Part shown: in pieces, positions 26,149-34,817 of the stretch | Layout: every line of letters begins with the position of its first letter | Numbering within the stretch: position 1 is the stretch's first letter | NCBI GenBank assembly: GCA_036490335.1 | Contig: DASXEB010000002.1 | Location: forward strand, 189,398 to 253,397 | DNA from: Palsa-1392 sp036490335 | GTDB taxonomy: Bacteria; Verrucomicrobiota; Verrucomicrobiia; Chthoniobacterales; UBA10450 | DNA length: 64,000 bases | Direction of reading: 5' to 3' | Notes under the pieces: generated by a model | Databases searched by the model: none | What the model saw: the letters and a program-made list of their open reading frames with translations, nothing else | What the model was told of the DNA's origin: nothing | Made by a program: the position numbers and the translations under genes

Positions 26149-26916
26149 ATGAGCATTCGCGATTGGGCCGCGCGCATTTTTCATCCGTGCGAATGCTACG
26201 GTCTCTTCGCGGTCGCGCGGTCGGGCGCGCATCTGCTCACGCGCGCGCTCCAGGCGACGCATCTGGCCGGCCGGCCTTTGCAATATTTCAACGAGGAGCT
26301 GGCGCCGAAGTATGCCGCGCGCTACGAGCTCGACTCCGCGCATATCGCGGATTATTTGCGCGGGCTGCGCGCGGCGGCTTCGACCGATAACGGCGTTTTT
26401 GGTTTTCGAATGGACGCGTGGGACCTCGATCGCACGGTCGCGCGCTTGCGCGAATGCGGTGAGTTCGGGCCTAACGACTCGCGCGAGATCGATATTTTGC
26501 GGAACGCGTTTCCGGGTTTGCGCTGCATTCAACTGACGCGCGAAGACAAATTGCGCCAGGCGATTTCGAAAGCGCGCGCGATGCAGACCAATCTCTGGCT
26601 CGTCGGGAAGGAAAACGAAGTGAAAGGCGAAGCGAAATTCGATGTCGCGCTGATCGAGCATTGTCTCGACTCGTCGGCGAACGCAGTGAAAACGTTCGCC
26701 GAGTTTTTCGCGCGCACCGGGATCGAGCCGCTCGCGATCACTTACGAAAATCTTTGTGACGATTACGCCGGCACGGTTTTGCGTGTGCTCGATTTTTTGC
26801 GCATTCGTTTGCCGCGCGGATTCGTCGTTGGTGCGCCGACGACAACGCGGCAGGCGGACGCGACGACGGACGAATGGATGGCGCGCTACCGTTCGTTAGG
26901 CCGGCGGCCGGTCTAA
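26149..26916 (+). CDS. Stf0-type sulfotransferase
   Basis: 255 residues. The N-terminus YGLFAVARSGAHLLTRALQA fits the PAPS 5'-phosphosulfate loop position; LQYFNEELA, GFRMDAWDLDR, FPGLRCIQLTREDKLRQAIS (3'-phosphate-binding Arg/Ser region) and PLAITYENLCDDYAGTVLRV follow. This is the order seen in Stf0 family trehalose/glycolipid sulfotransferases. The acceptor is unknown; a cell-surface sugar is plausible. It starts 14 bp after nuoN but is unrelated in function. Its stop overlaps, tail to tail, the HNH gene stop. Confidence 0.78.
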   Translation: MSIRDWAARIFHPCECYGLFAVARSGAHLLTRALQATHLAGRPLQYFNEELAPKYAARYELDSAHIADYLRGLRAAASTDNGVFGFRMDAWDLDRTVARLRECGEFGPNDSREIDILRNAFPGLRCIQLTREDKLRQAISKARAMQTNLWLVGKENEVKGEAKFDVALIEHCLDSSANAVKTFAEFFARTGIEPLAITYENLCDDYAGTVLRVLDFLRIRLPRGFVVGAPTTTRQADATTDEWMARYRSLGRRPV

Positions 26917-27506
26917 TCGCTCAGCTCGACGTTCCAGTAGGCGAGGTCGACGAAATGCCGCCAGCTTTCGTGCTGCTGGTTGCTGAAAGTGACGTGCACG
27001 AACGGCCGCCACTTCGGGCGTTTCGGCTTTCGAATCAAACTCATCTGCGCCTGATGCGGGAGGCGGTTGCCCTTGCGCGTATTGCACGGGATGCAGGAGC
27101 AGACGACGTTTTCCCAGGTCGTCAGGCCGCCTTTGTCGCGCGGCAAAACGTGATCGAGATTGAGCTCGGTCCGCTCGAAAACCTGTCCGCAATACTGACA
27201 GGTGTTGTTGTCGCGCTCGAAGACGTTGTGGCGGGTGAACTTCACTTCCTTCTTCGGCAGCCGATCGAAAAGCAGGAGCACGATGACGCGCGGGACGCGA
27301 ATTTTCCATGAGATGGTCGTGACCATTTCGTGCTCCGCGCCGGGCGCGCTCAGGGACAAATCGAGCCAGCTCGCGAAGTCGTGGGTCGCGAAATTATTTT
27401 CCGGATCGGAAGAAACGACCTGCGCGTGGCCCTGATAAAGGAGGGTGAAGGCTCGGCGCGCCGAGCAGATATTAACCGCCTGCCAGAGGCGATTAAGCAC
27501 CAGCAC
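26913..27506 (-). CDS. HNH endonuclease family protein
   Basis: 197 residues from a GTG at 27506 (VLVLNRLWQAVNICSARRAF). The zinc-bound HNH core is at about 108-150: CQYCGQVF, ELNLDHVLPRDKGG, TTWENVVCSCIPCNTRKGN. This family is common outside restriction systems and its role is uncertain (DNA nicking or processing). The conserved start and RLPKKEVKFTRHNVFERDN are typical. It is convergent with the sulfotransferase, their stops sharing bases 26913-26916. Confidence 0.85.
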   Translation of the reverse strand: MLVLNRLWQAVNICSARRAFTLLYQGHAQVVSSDPENNFATHDFASWLDLSLSAPGAEHEMVTTISWKIRVPRVIVLLLFDRLPKKEVKFTRHNVFERDNNTCQYCGQVFERTELNLDHVLPRDKGGLTTWENVVCSCIPCNTRKGNRLPHQAQMSLIRKPKRPKWRPFVHVTFSNQQHESWRHFVDLAYWNVELSD

Positions 27507-27635
27507 CTGATTGTTTAGTAGAGAGTGCAGAAACGATTGCGGTGTTTTCGCCTAGGCGGGCGATCGTAACATCCGGAAAAATTTTTGTCAACGAAACTGC
27601 GTTGCCTAACGAATCCGGCCTAACGAGTCGATCGA

Positions 27636-27824
27636 TTAGAAAGCGATATTGCTGTGCGGAATCGGCGTGGCCGAGCCCGGGACTTCGGCCGCGCCATCCG
27701 CCGCCGGATCCTTGCGGCCGGAGAGCGGATCGTCGTCCGACTCGCAGGCGGCGAGAAGTCCGAACGCGATCGAGAAAATCACCGCGCCCGCGAGCAGCCG
27801 CTTCCAGGAAAAGCGCGCGAACAT
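27636..27824 (-). CDS. Small lipoprotein
   Basis: 62 residues from the ATG at 27824: MFARFSWKRLLAGAVIFSIA, then FGLLAAC, a good lipobox with the Cys at about 27. The mature part is short and acidic (ESDDDPLSGRKDPAADG). It should be anchored in the periplasmic or outer membrane; function unknown. Two same-orientation copies of the dispersed 9-mer (27604, 27618) lie just past its stop. Confidence 0.6.
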   Translation of the reverse strand: MFARFSWKRLLAGAVIFSIAFGLLAACESDDDPLSGRKDPAADGAAEVPGSATPIPHSNIAF

Positions 27825-27887
27825 GCAGAAATAATTCGTCGAATGCGCGCGGAATGCAATTATCTCTCGACAATTTTTATCATCACC

Positions 27888-28367
27888 ATGCGCAAGATTA
27901 ATTCGGAGGATTTGAAAGAATACGAATGGGCTTCGCCGAAAGGGAAGTTCCGCGGCGCGGGTCGCGAAATCTCGGAAGCGCTCGGCTGGAATCCGTCCGC
28001 GCCCGCCGCGCGCGACCGCCATCCGTTCGCGGTCGAGATTCTGCGCATCGCGCCGGGGCAAACACCGTATCAATATCATTCGCATTCCGCGCAATGGGAA
28101 TTTTATCACGTGCTTTCCGGCCGCGGCCTCGCTCGCGACGAAAGCGGTCAGACGCCGATCGAGACCGGCGACGCTTTTACTTTCGGGCCAGGCGAGGCGC
28201 ATCAATTGATCAATAACGGGTCGGAAGATCTGGTCGTTTACGTGGTCGCGGATAATCCGGTCGGCGAGTCCGGCTTTTATCCCGACAGCAACAAATGGGT
28301 CGTGCGTTCGCCCGAGCGCCGGCTGCTCCGCGGCGAAAGCCTCGATTATTACGACGGCGCAGAGTAA
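27888..28367 (+). CDS. Cupin-domain protein
   Basis: 159 residues from the ATG at 27888 (MRKINSEDLKEYEWASPKGK). The cupin barrel is clear: YHSHSAQWEFYHVLSGRG (metal-binding His and Glu) and GDAFTFGPGEAHQLINNG (second motif His). The N-terminus (SPKGKFRGAGREISEALG) and the end (GFYPDSNKWVVRSPERRLLR) match a small conserved cupin group of unknown substrate. Divergent from the lipoprotein gene, with 63 bp between starts. Confidence 0.82.
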   Translation: MRKINSEDLKEYEWASPKGKFRGAGREISEALGWNPSAPAARDRHPFAVEILRIAPGQTPYQYHSHSAQWEFYHVLSGRGLARDESGQTPIETGDAFTFGPGEAHQLINNGSEDLVVYVVADNPVGESGFYPDSNKWVVRSPERRLLRGESLDYYDGAE

Positions 28368-28507
28368 TTCTGGCCGGCCGGCAAAGTTCCCCGGCTGGCG
28401 CGGAATTGACGCGGCGAGATCCGTGATTTACAAACGCAGGCGCGGCTGATATTCCCGCGGCGGTTCGCCGACCCCCGGATGCCTAGCCAATTTGAGGAAA
28501 AGAAATC

Positions 28508-29371
28508 ATGCCGCTCTACATGGATCGCCACGAACTGGAAGGCGCCATTTCCGCCGCGGAGGTCGCGGGCGCGCACGAAAAAGACCTCGCCGTTTAGGAC
28601 AAGTATGGCGCGAAGTATTTGAACTATTGCTGTGACATGAAACGCGGCTGCATTTTTTGCCTCGTCGAAGCGCCGAGCAAGGAAGCCGCCCTCGGCGTCC
28701 ATCGCGAGGCGCACGGCATGGTCCCGCACGAGGTCGACCCGATCACGGTCGGCGCGATCTTCGGCGATATTCACGATGTTCCCGCGCCCCTCACGATCAC
28801 GTCGCTCGACGGCAGGCCGCCGGAGACCGATACCGGTTTTCGGATTATTGTTTTCACTGATCTGGAAGGCTCGACCGCGCTCACGAGCGAACTGGGTGAC
28901 GCGGCCGCGATGGAATTCCTCCGCACCCACAACGCGATCGTGCGAGAAAAAGTGAAGGCGCACAGCGGGCGCGAGATCAAGCACACCGGCGACGGTTTCA
29001 TGGTGACTTTTAACGCCGCCAGCCCGGCGGTCGAATGCGCCATCGCCATCCTGCGCGCGTTTCGTTTCCACAACGAGGGCGGCGCCGAGCCCGCGCTGCG
29101 CGTGCGCATTGGCTTGAGCGCGGGCGAACCGGTCGCGGAAGGTCAGGATCTTTTCGGCGCCGCGGTGCAACTGGCGGCGCGCCTCTGCGCCTACGCGGAG
29201 CCGGAGCAGATTGTCGTCGCCGGCGTGGTCGCCGAGCTTTGCCTCGGAAAAACTTTCGCTTCAAGAGCCATGGCCCGCGCGAGATGAAAAGGCTTCCCGC
29301 GCGCGCTGGAAGTGCACGAAGTCGAGTGGCTGGAAAGCTCTCGTTCCGCAAGCGCCCCGCCTAACGAGTAA
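28508..29371 (+). pseudogene. Decayed DUF4242 plus class III cyclase gene
   Basis: The frame starts MPLYMDRHELEGAISAAEVA, a DUF4242 (nickel-binding-like) N-terminus, but has an in-frame TAG at 28595-28597 where the family has a residue. It continues KYGAKYLNYCCDMKRGCIF, then a cyclase domain from about 28845: IIVFTDLEGSTALTSELGDA, IKHTGDGFMVTF and LRVRIGLSAGEP. Near 29255-29295 two frame changes occur: the expected ending is found split over other frames (FKSHGPREMK, then GFPRALEVHEVEWLESSRSA and a final APPNE with TAA from the dispersed motif). Three lesions argue for a pseudogene; sequencing error could explain one. Confidence 0.7.
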
Positions 29372-29455
29372 AGGAGTGACGCCGGCCGGCATCGGGTTTC
29401 GCCGCGGAGTCATTTGCGGCTTGACACGCCGCTCGCCCTGCCCAACAACCGTGCC

Positions 29456-29821
29456 ATGAAACGACAAAGCTTCCTCGTCGTCGGTGGTTTGATCCTAATC
29501 GCGGTCGTGGCCTATTTCGTCGTCAAGGCGAAGTCCGATCCGCCCGCCGTCTATGTTTTCAACTTTGATCACGCACTTCTGGCCAATCCCGACCAATTTG
29601 CCGCAGACTTGAACAACGCTCATCCGCGCTGGCAACGAAAATTGCATTTCGATCCGGTGCGACATGATGTTGCCCATAAATATACTGATCCGGCCCTTCC
29701 AGAAGTCGCGCAAAAAAAATCCATCCCGCTGTCGGGAACCGGCCAGCACGTCACGCAACGAGTCGGTTTGGATAACGACAACGATTACGCCAAGATCCTG
29801 AAAGACATTGGCGGTCAGTAA
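29456..29821 (+). CDS. Small membrane-anchored HVTQ-family protein 1
   Basis: 121 residues: MKRQSFLVVGGLILIAVVAY is a signal anchor, the rest is periplasmic. It shows FNFDHALLANPDQFAADLNN, HPRWQRKLHFD and, at the end, QHVTQRVGLDNDNDYAKIL. The last motif is shared with proteins at 33844-34308 and 34382-34780, and the F-D-x-x-x-L-x-x-P pattern with the latter. No known family recognised. It is followed 2 bp later by the next gene, so probably co-transcribed with the HTTM pair. Confidence 0.65.
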   Translation: MKRQSFLVVGGLILIAVVAYFVVKAKSDPPAVYVFNFDHALLANPDQFAADLNNAHPRWQRKLHFDPVRHDVAHKYTDPALPEVAQKKSIPLSGTGQHVTQRVGLDNDNDYAKILKDIGGQ

Positions 29822-29823
29822 AT

Positions 29824-30480
29824 TTGGCGGAGCGCGCTGGTCATGTGTTGAAGCGAACGCATTTCTCTTGGAGCGCGGTTCGCGTCGGCTGGTTCGTCTT
29901 CCATTTTGTTCTCATCGGACTGGTCTGTCTGCATGAGACCCTCTGGCTGGTCAAGAAGCACCTGACCGTTGTCCCCTCGCCTTCTCCGCACTTTTGGAAC
30001 GCGGTCGATGCAGTCCCGGCGGCGCTTGTCGGTGACTCGCTTGCTTCGAGTAACTCTTATCGGCAAATCATTGGCGCGTATCTGAACGCGGCCGGGATCG
30101 AGATCGGCTACGGTTACTTTGCACCGAACGTTCCGGAAGCTCACGCCCTCGTTTTCGAATGGCAGTACCCCGATGGCCATGTCGAATACGATAAGCCCCA
30201 TCTCCAGGCCGACGGCGGCGGAGAGTTGCGCCTAACGAGTCTAATTCAGCAAATCGGCGGCACCGACTACGAAGCGTGGCGTCATGAGTTAGTCAAAAGA
30301 CTTGCTCAGGCCGCCTGGGAACGGCATCCCGATGCTGTTTCCGTCCGGGCTTTTCTCGGCGCACTCAATCCTCCAACCCTCGCCGAATACCGCGCTGGGA
30401 AAAGAGAGTGGACTTTCGCCGGGCAGTCAGTCTACGACTTCAAACGACAACCGGCGCGCGCCGATTCGAAAATGCGATGA
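29824..30480 (+). CDS. Hypothetical membrane-anchored protein before an HTTM gene
   Basis: 218 residues. One transmembrane helix near residue 20-42 (RVGWFVFHFVLIGLVCLHET), then a soluble domain: VEYDKPHLQADGGG, LTSLIQQIGGTDYEAWRHEL, GALNPPTLAEYRAGKREWTF. Its stop overlaps the ATG of the next gene (ATGA), so the two products are translationally coupled and likely work together. Proteins of this kind are usually found beside HTTM/DoxX-type membrane proteins, but the function is not known. The LTS at about 137 is encoded by a motif copy (30230). Confidence 0.65.
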   Translation: MAERAGHVLKRTHFSWSAVRVGWFVFHFVLIGLVCLHETLWLVKKHLTVVPSPSPHFWNAVDAVPAALVGDSLASSNSYRQIIGAYLNAAGIEIGYGYFAPNVPEAHALVFEWQYPDGHVEYDKPHLQADGGGELRLTSLIQQIGGTDYEAWRHELVKRLAQAAWERHPDAVSVRAFLGALNPPTLAEYRAGKREWTFAGQSVYDFKRQPARADSKMR

Positions 30481-31400
30481 GTCTCAGCCCACGAATTCGC
30501 GCATTCCTTCGTCCGCCGGATTCCGGGCGATGGTTGACGCTGCTGCGCATCGGTCTCGGTTGGGAGCTGATTTTTTATCTGGTCCCGTTGCGGCAAGACT
30601 GGGACTCGCTTCTGGGTGGGCCGGAGCAAGGTTTGTTTGGCCGCGAGATTGGCGAAGCGATGACAAAAGTGCAAAGCCCATTCATCCCCCGAATCGGCTG
30701 GATGCTGTGGTTCACTCACAGGCTCGGTCTAAGCGATCTTGTAACTCTATCTCTCGTCTGGTGGTGTCTCCTGATTGCGGCCTGTCTGTTGATTCTGGGA
30801 ATCTTTTGCCGGCCGGTCGCGATCGTCGCCTGGTTTCTGCAGTTGGCTTCCGCCAAAAGCGGCGGCCTTTTCTCTTATGGCGCGGATAACTTCATCACCA
30901 TCGGGCTATTCTATCTCATGATCGCGCCGCTTCCCGATTGCTGGGCCCTCGACCATGTCTATCGTCGGTTCCCAATCGGGAACTTATACTCGTTAGGCTT
31001 CCACCGCCGGGTCTTGCAGCTCCACCTCTGCCTGATCTATTTCTTCAGCGGGCTGAGCAAGGCGCTGGGAGCAAACTGGTGGAACGGCTCCAACCTCTGG
31101 CGCGCGCTGACCAGTCCACCTTACGACGTTCTGCCACTGAGTTGGGTGGCGGCGATCGGTTCTTACCTGCCCGCGATCGGCATCTCGATTTGCTTGTTTG
31201 AAACGGCCTATCCATTTCTAATCTGGTGGCGCCGGGCCCGGTATTTCGCGTTCTACGGCATCTGCGCCATGCATATTGCGATCGCTTTGTTGATGGGAAT
31301 GTACCTCTTCAGCGGCATCATGCTCGTCCTGAATGCGGCGGCATTTCTGCCTAACGACCAAAGGACGAATCCTGAGGCCCAGTCCGCGCCGCCGGGTTAG
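30477..31400 (+). CDS. HTTM-domain membrane protein
   Basis: 307 residues from the ATG at 30477 (MSLSPRIRAFLRPPDSGRWL). About six to eight transmembrane helices; LLRIGLGWELIFYLVPLRQD, YGADNFITIGLFYLMIAPLP, LQLHLCLIYFFSGLSKALG and WWNGSNLWRALTSP are characteristic of the HTTM (vitamin-K-dependent carboxylase-like) family. It lacks an obvious carboxylase catalytic domain. Coupled to the preceding gene. The C-terminus includes LPNDQRTNPE from a motif copy at 31349. Confidence 0.78.
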   Translation: MSLSPRIRAFLRPPDSGRWLTLLRIGLGWELIFYLVPLRQDWDSLLGGPEQGLFGREIGEAMTKVQSPFIPRIGWMLWFTHRLGLSDLVTLSLVWWCLLIAACLLILGIFCRPVAIVAWFLQLASAKSGGLFSYGADNFITIGLFYLMIAPLPDCWALDHVYRRFPIGNLYSLGFHRRVLQLHLCLIYFFSGLSKALGANWWNGSNLWRALTSPPYDVLPLSWVAAIGSYLPAIGISICLFETAYPFLIWWRRARYFAFYGICAMHIAIALLMGMYLFSGIMLVLNAAAFLPNDQRTNPEAQSAPPG

Positions 31401-31477
31401 GATTCTGACTCGTTGCGGGAAAAGATTGGCATAACCGATAAACGCGGGCAGTATTGGAAAGGCAACTCGCGCTCACC

Positions 31478-33850
31478 ATGCCTACGGACTCGGAGCCAGA
31501 CCTCAAGCCGGAGATCGGACACATTCTTTCCATCGACGTCGTCGGCTATTCGAAGCTGCTCGTCGACGAGCAAATCGCGCTCATGAAGCAGCTCAATCAC
31601 ATCGTGCGCGAGACGACGTGCTTTCGCGCGGCCGACACGGAGGGCAAGCTCATTTGCCTGCCGACGGGAGATGGGATGGTGCTTCTTTTTTTCCAGAGTC
31701 CGGAGCAGCCGCTTCGCTGCGCGGTGGAAATCAGCCAGGCTTTGCAGAGCCATCCTGACATCCGCGTGCGGATGGGCGCGCACAGCGGCCCGGTCAATGA
31801 AATCGAGGATGTAACCGGACAGATGAACGTGGCCGGGGCAGGCCTGAACGTCGCGCAACGGGTGCTCGATTGCGGAGATGCGGGCCACATTCTGCTCTCG
31901 AAAAGACTGGCGGACGATCTCGCGGAGTATGGCCAGTGGCGGCGGCACCTGCACGATCTCGGCGAATGCGTCGTGAAGCATGGCCTAAAGTTGCACCTTG
32001 TGAACTTCTATCATGACTCGGTTGGTAACTCCGAGCGCCCGGAGAAGCTGAAAAACGGTGCGTGCGCCCCCACGCCCTCGAATAACTCTCGCCGGCGCCA
32101 CTGGTGGATCGCGGCCTTGTTCATCATCGCGCTGGCGGGGGCCGCTCTTATGTTCGTTAGGCGAGAGGCTTCGATAAAATTGCCGCGGAAGAGCGTCGCC
32201 GTGCTGCCGTTTCAGAGCTTGAGCGACGAACATCGCGACGCCTATTTCGCGGATGGCGTCCAGGACGAAATTCTCACCGCCTTGGCCAAGGTGGCCGACT
32301 TGAAAGTCATCAGCCGGACCTCGGTGATGAAGTATCGTCAGTCGCCGTCACTGAACTTGCGCCAGATCGCGGAAGCGTTGCGGGTGCGATATGTGCTCGA
32401 GGGAAGTGTGCAGCGCGTGGCCAATAACGTCCGCGTCTCCGCGCAACTTCTCGACGCCACGACTGACGCTCAAATCTGGGCGGAACATTACGACCGGCAG
32501 TTATCCGATGTCTTTGCGATTCAAAGTGAGATCGCGGAAAAGATCGTCTCGCAGTTACAAGCGAAACTAACTCCGGAGGAAAAGGCGGCGATCGAAGTAA
32601 GGCCTACGGATGACATCCAGGCCTATGACTTATACGTGAAAGCGAAGGCGATCATCGACCGCGTGATCTATGACTCGAGTCACATCGAGGATCTCCCCAA
32701 GGCTGCGCGGTTACTCGAGGAAGCGACGGCGCGCGACCCGCATTTCTTTCTCGCCTTTTGCAAGCTCGCTTACGCGCATGACCAGATTTATTTCAACAGT
32801 CTCGATCACACTCCGGAAAGACTCGCCCTCGCCCAGGCCGCGCTCGATAACGCACAACGCCTGCAACCGGACGCGGGCGAGTATCATCTCGCCGCGGCGG
32901 CCCATTACTACTTCGGCTATCTCGAGTACGACCGTGCGCGGCAGGAGCTGGTGATCGCGCAACGGAAAATGCCCAACGATCCTTATCCGATCCTGCTTCT
33001 GGGTTATATCGATCGCCGCCAGGGCCGCTGGAAGGAGTCGACCGCGGAGTTGGAAAAGACGATCGAGTTAGATCCGCGGAATTTGCTTTTCCTGAAGCAG
33101 CTCGCCCTGAGCTATAACATCCTGCGGCGTTATCCCGAGATGAAGGCGATCCTGGACCGAGCTGTGGCTCTCGCGCCTAACGACCCTAACCTTGTTCTGC
33201 AACGGGCCGGCGTCGATCTGGAGTGGCGGGCCGATACCAAGCCTTTGCACGAAGCCGTTGACCGGATCGTGATGCAAAACCCCGCGAACGCGGCCACGAT
33301 TGCCGATCAGTGGATAACTCTCGCGCTTTGTGAGAATGACGCGGAGGCGGCGAAGAAAGCTCTCGCGTCGATGAGTGAACAAGGCTGCCAGGAAGAGGAC
33401 CTGCCTTATCCGAAGTCGTGGTGCGAAGGACTAGCCGCGCGGAATCGAAAGGACACCGCGGGCGCGCAAGCCGCTTTCACCAGCGCGCGTGCGCAGGTCG
33501 CGCGAATCGTGAGCCAGCAGCCGGATTTTGCCGCGGGTTTCTCGGCGCTCGGGATGATCGACGCGGCCCTGGGCAACAAAGAGGATGCAATCAGCGAAGG
33601 CCGCAAGGCCGTGGAGCTGCTGCCGGCGAGCAAGGATGCAATCAGAGGGCCGCTCTTGCTGCAAAACCTCGCGATAATCTACGCCTGGACAGGCGAGACT
33701 GATTTCGCGCTGGCTCAACTCCGCGACCTCGTCTCGCGGCCCTGTTATCTAAGTTACGGCCAGCTCCGGCTCCATCCTTACTGGGAGCCGTTGCGCAAGA
33801 ATGAAGCCTTCAACAAGCTTGTCGCAGAGTTAGCGCCGAAGGATCAGTGA
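31478..33850 (+). CDS. Class III cyclase domain, TM helix, TolB/FlgO-like domain and TPR repeats
   Basis: 790 residues from the ATG at 31478 (MPTDSEPDLKPEIGHILSID). Residues 12-190: cyclase homology domain with ILSIDVVGYSKLLVDEQ (first metal Asp), LICLPTGDGMVLLFF (second Asp) and VRMGAHSGPVNE. Residues about 210-230: transmembrane helix. Residues 240-380: SVAVLPFQSLSDEHRDAYFA with EILTALAKVADLKVISRTSV, a TolB-N/FlgO-like fold. The rest: TPRs. It has the same architecture as the partial gene at the left end. It probably makes or senses a cyclic nucleotide at the membrane; activity is unproven. Convergent 7-bp overlap with the next gene. Confidence 0.82.
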   Translation: MPTDSEPDLKPEIGHILSIDVVGYSKLLVDEQIALMKQLNHIVRETTCFRAADTEGKLICLPTGDGMVLLFFQSPEQPLRCAVEISQALQSHPDIRVRMGAHSGPVNEIEDVTGQMNVAGAGLNVAQRVLDCGDAGHILLSKRLADDLAEYGQWRRHLHDLGECVVKHGLKLHLVNFYHDSVGNSERPEKLKNGACAPTPSNNSRRRHWWIAALFIIALAGAALMFVRREASIKLPRKSVAVLPFQSLSDEHRDAYFADGVQDEILTALAKVADLKVISRTSVMKYRQSPSLNLRQIAEALRVRYVLEGSVQRVANNVRVSAQLLDATTDAQIWAEHYDRQLSDVFAIQSEIAEKIVSQLQAKLTPEEKAAIEVRPTDDIQAYDLYVKAKAIIDRVIYDSSHIEDLPKAARLLEEATARDPHFFLAFCKLAYAHDQIYFNSLDHTPERLALAQAALDNAQRLQPDAGEYHLAAAAHYYFGYLEYDRARQELVIAQRKMPNDPYPILLLGYIDRRQGRWKESTAELEKTIELDPRNLLFLKQLALSYNILRRYPEMKAILDRAVALAPNDPNLVLQRAGVDLEWRADTKPLHEAVDRIVMQNPANAATIADQWITLALCENDAEAAKKALASMSEQGCQEEDLPYPKSWCEGLAARNRKDTAGAQAAFTSARAQVARIVSQQPDFAAGFSALGMIDAALGNKEDAISEGRKAVELLPASKDAIRGPLLLQNLAIIYAWTGETDFALAQLRDLVSRPCYLSYGQLRLHPYWEPLRKNEAFNKLVAELAPKDQ

Positions 33851-34308
33851 CTGGACTCGTTTCCATCCTGACACACAGCAGCGAGCACTTTCGCTAGTTG
33901 TTTTTCAGTCTGGACGCCAACCTTCTGCGTCACATGAGTCGTAGCCGTTGTCCCTCCGGCGTTAGTCGCCGGGACAGTCATGTAGCCGCAGGTGGGCGAT
34001 CCCCCTCTTGTTGTTGGCACAGGCAAAGAAGAAGGCTGTCCATTCTCGTAGACCTGAATATCGCTCCAAACCGCGTTTTTGAGAGCTTTCTGAAAGGCCG
34101 GCATATTAGCGACCGGGACTAACTGAGCGGGAGGCCCCGGATCCCCGAACGTTACAATATATCGCGCCGGCTGATCTTGCACCGTCGGTTGAGCGGTTCG
34201 ACCGGGTGGTAAAACACAGCTAACGACGAGTGCGCTGACAACGACGGTTGCCAGCCCCAGCGCCAAGACTTCCTTTGCCAACCTATTTCTCTTTGGGGTA
34301 GTTGTCAT
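33844..34308 (-). CDS. HVTQ-family protein 2, lipoprotein-like
   Basis: 154 residues from the ATG at 34308 (MTTTPKRNRLAKEVLALGLA). The hydrophobic run ends LVVSC, a plausible lipobox. The mature part has ARYIVTFGDPGPPAQLVPVA, DIQVYENGQPSSLPVP and the closing TTHVTQKVGVQTEKQLAKVL, the family motif shared with 29456-29821 and 34382-34780. The upstream frame to 34545 has no coding character. Not a recognised family. Confidence 0.6.
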   Translation of the reverse strand: MTTTPKRNRLAKEVLALGLATVVVSALVVSCVLPPGRTAQPTVQDQPARYIVTFGDPGPPAQLVPVANMPAFQKALKNAVWSDIQVYENGQPSSLPVPTTRGGSPTCGYMTVPATNAGGTTATTHVTQKVGVQTEKQLAKVLAAVCQDGNESSH

Positions 34309-34381
34309 GGCTGCTTTTTCATCACCACGACCCAACGTGTCAAGCATCTTTTTTCGCTTTTCGAGCGACGATTTTCGAGAT

Positions 34382-34780
34382 CTACGGATACTGGATCGTC
34401 TTCTGAATGGCATCCAGATCGGCCTTGTTATACAGGCCAATCTTTTGCGTGACGTGCAGGCTGCTTGGATTCCCTTTTTGGTTCTTCGTCGGATACCTAA
34501 CGATTCCAGGTGTCGCCGGAGCGTGAGTTGGAATCTGAGTGACATCGGGCCGCGCCACCAGCGCTGTTGCGGTCGACTGTTTGATTGTCACTTTGCGCTC
34601 CCACCTTTGCGAAGCGTGGTCGAGCGCCGCGATGAACGCGGTCGGATCGACCAGCGTCGGTTGATCGAACTCGAGCGTCCATGGCGTCTTGTTGCGGTCC
34701 GGATCGATTCCGAGCGCGACTGCCGCGCCGGCGGCGGCGAGGACGAGGATGATTGCAAGCGGGAGTTTGGAAAGGCTCAT
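34382..34780 (-). CDS. HVTQ-family protein 3, signal-anchored
   Basis: 132 residues from the ATG at 34780 (MSLSKLPLAIILVLAAAGAA). Shared features: TLEFDQPTLVDPTAFIAALD with ASQRWERKVTI, close to the FDHALLANPDQFAADLNN ... RWQRKL of protein 1, and the end LHVTQKIGLYNKADLDAIQK. It should be exported and anchored by an uncleaved signal. It lies 37 bp from the CocE-type hydrolase stop, same strand, and 73 bp upstream of protein 2. Confidence 0.65.
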   Translation of the reverse strand: MSLSKLPLAIILVLAAAGAAVALGIDPDRNKTPWTLEFDQPTLVDPTAFIAALDHASQRWERKVTIKQSTATALVARPDVTQIPTHAPATPGIVRYPTKNQKGNPSSLHVTQKIGLYNKADLDAIQKTIQYP

Positions 34781-34817
34781 CTCGTCTGTTGTGCGTTTTT
34801 CTTCGGAGACGTCAAGC

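Noticed and set aside
28595..28597. TAG recoded as an amino acid (suppression or pyrrolysine)
   Set aside because: Two frame changes further along the same gene make simple decay more likely.
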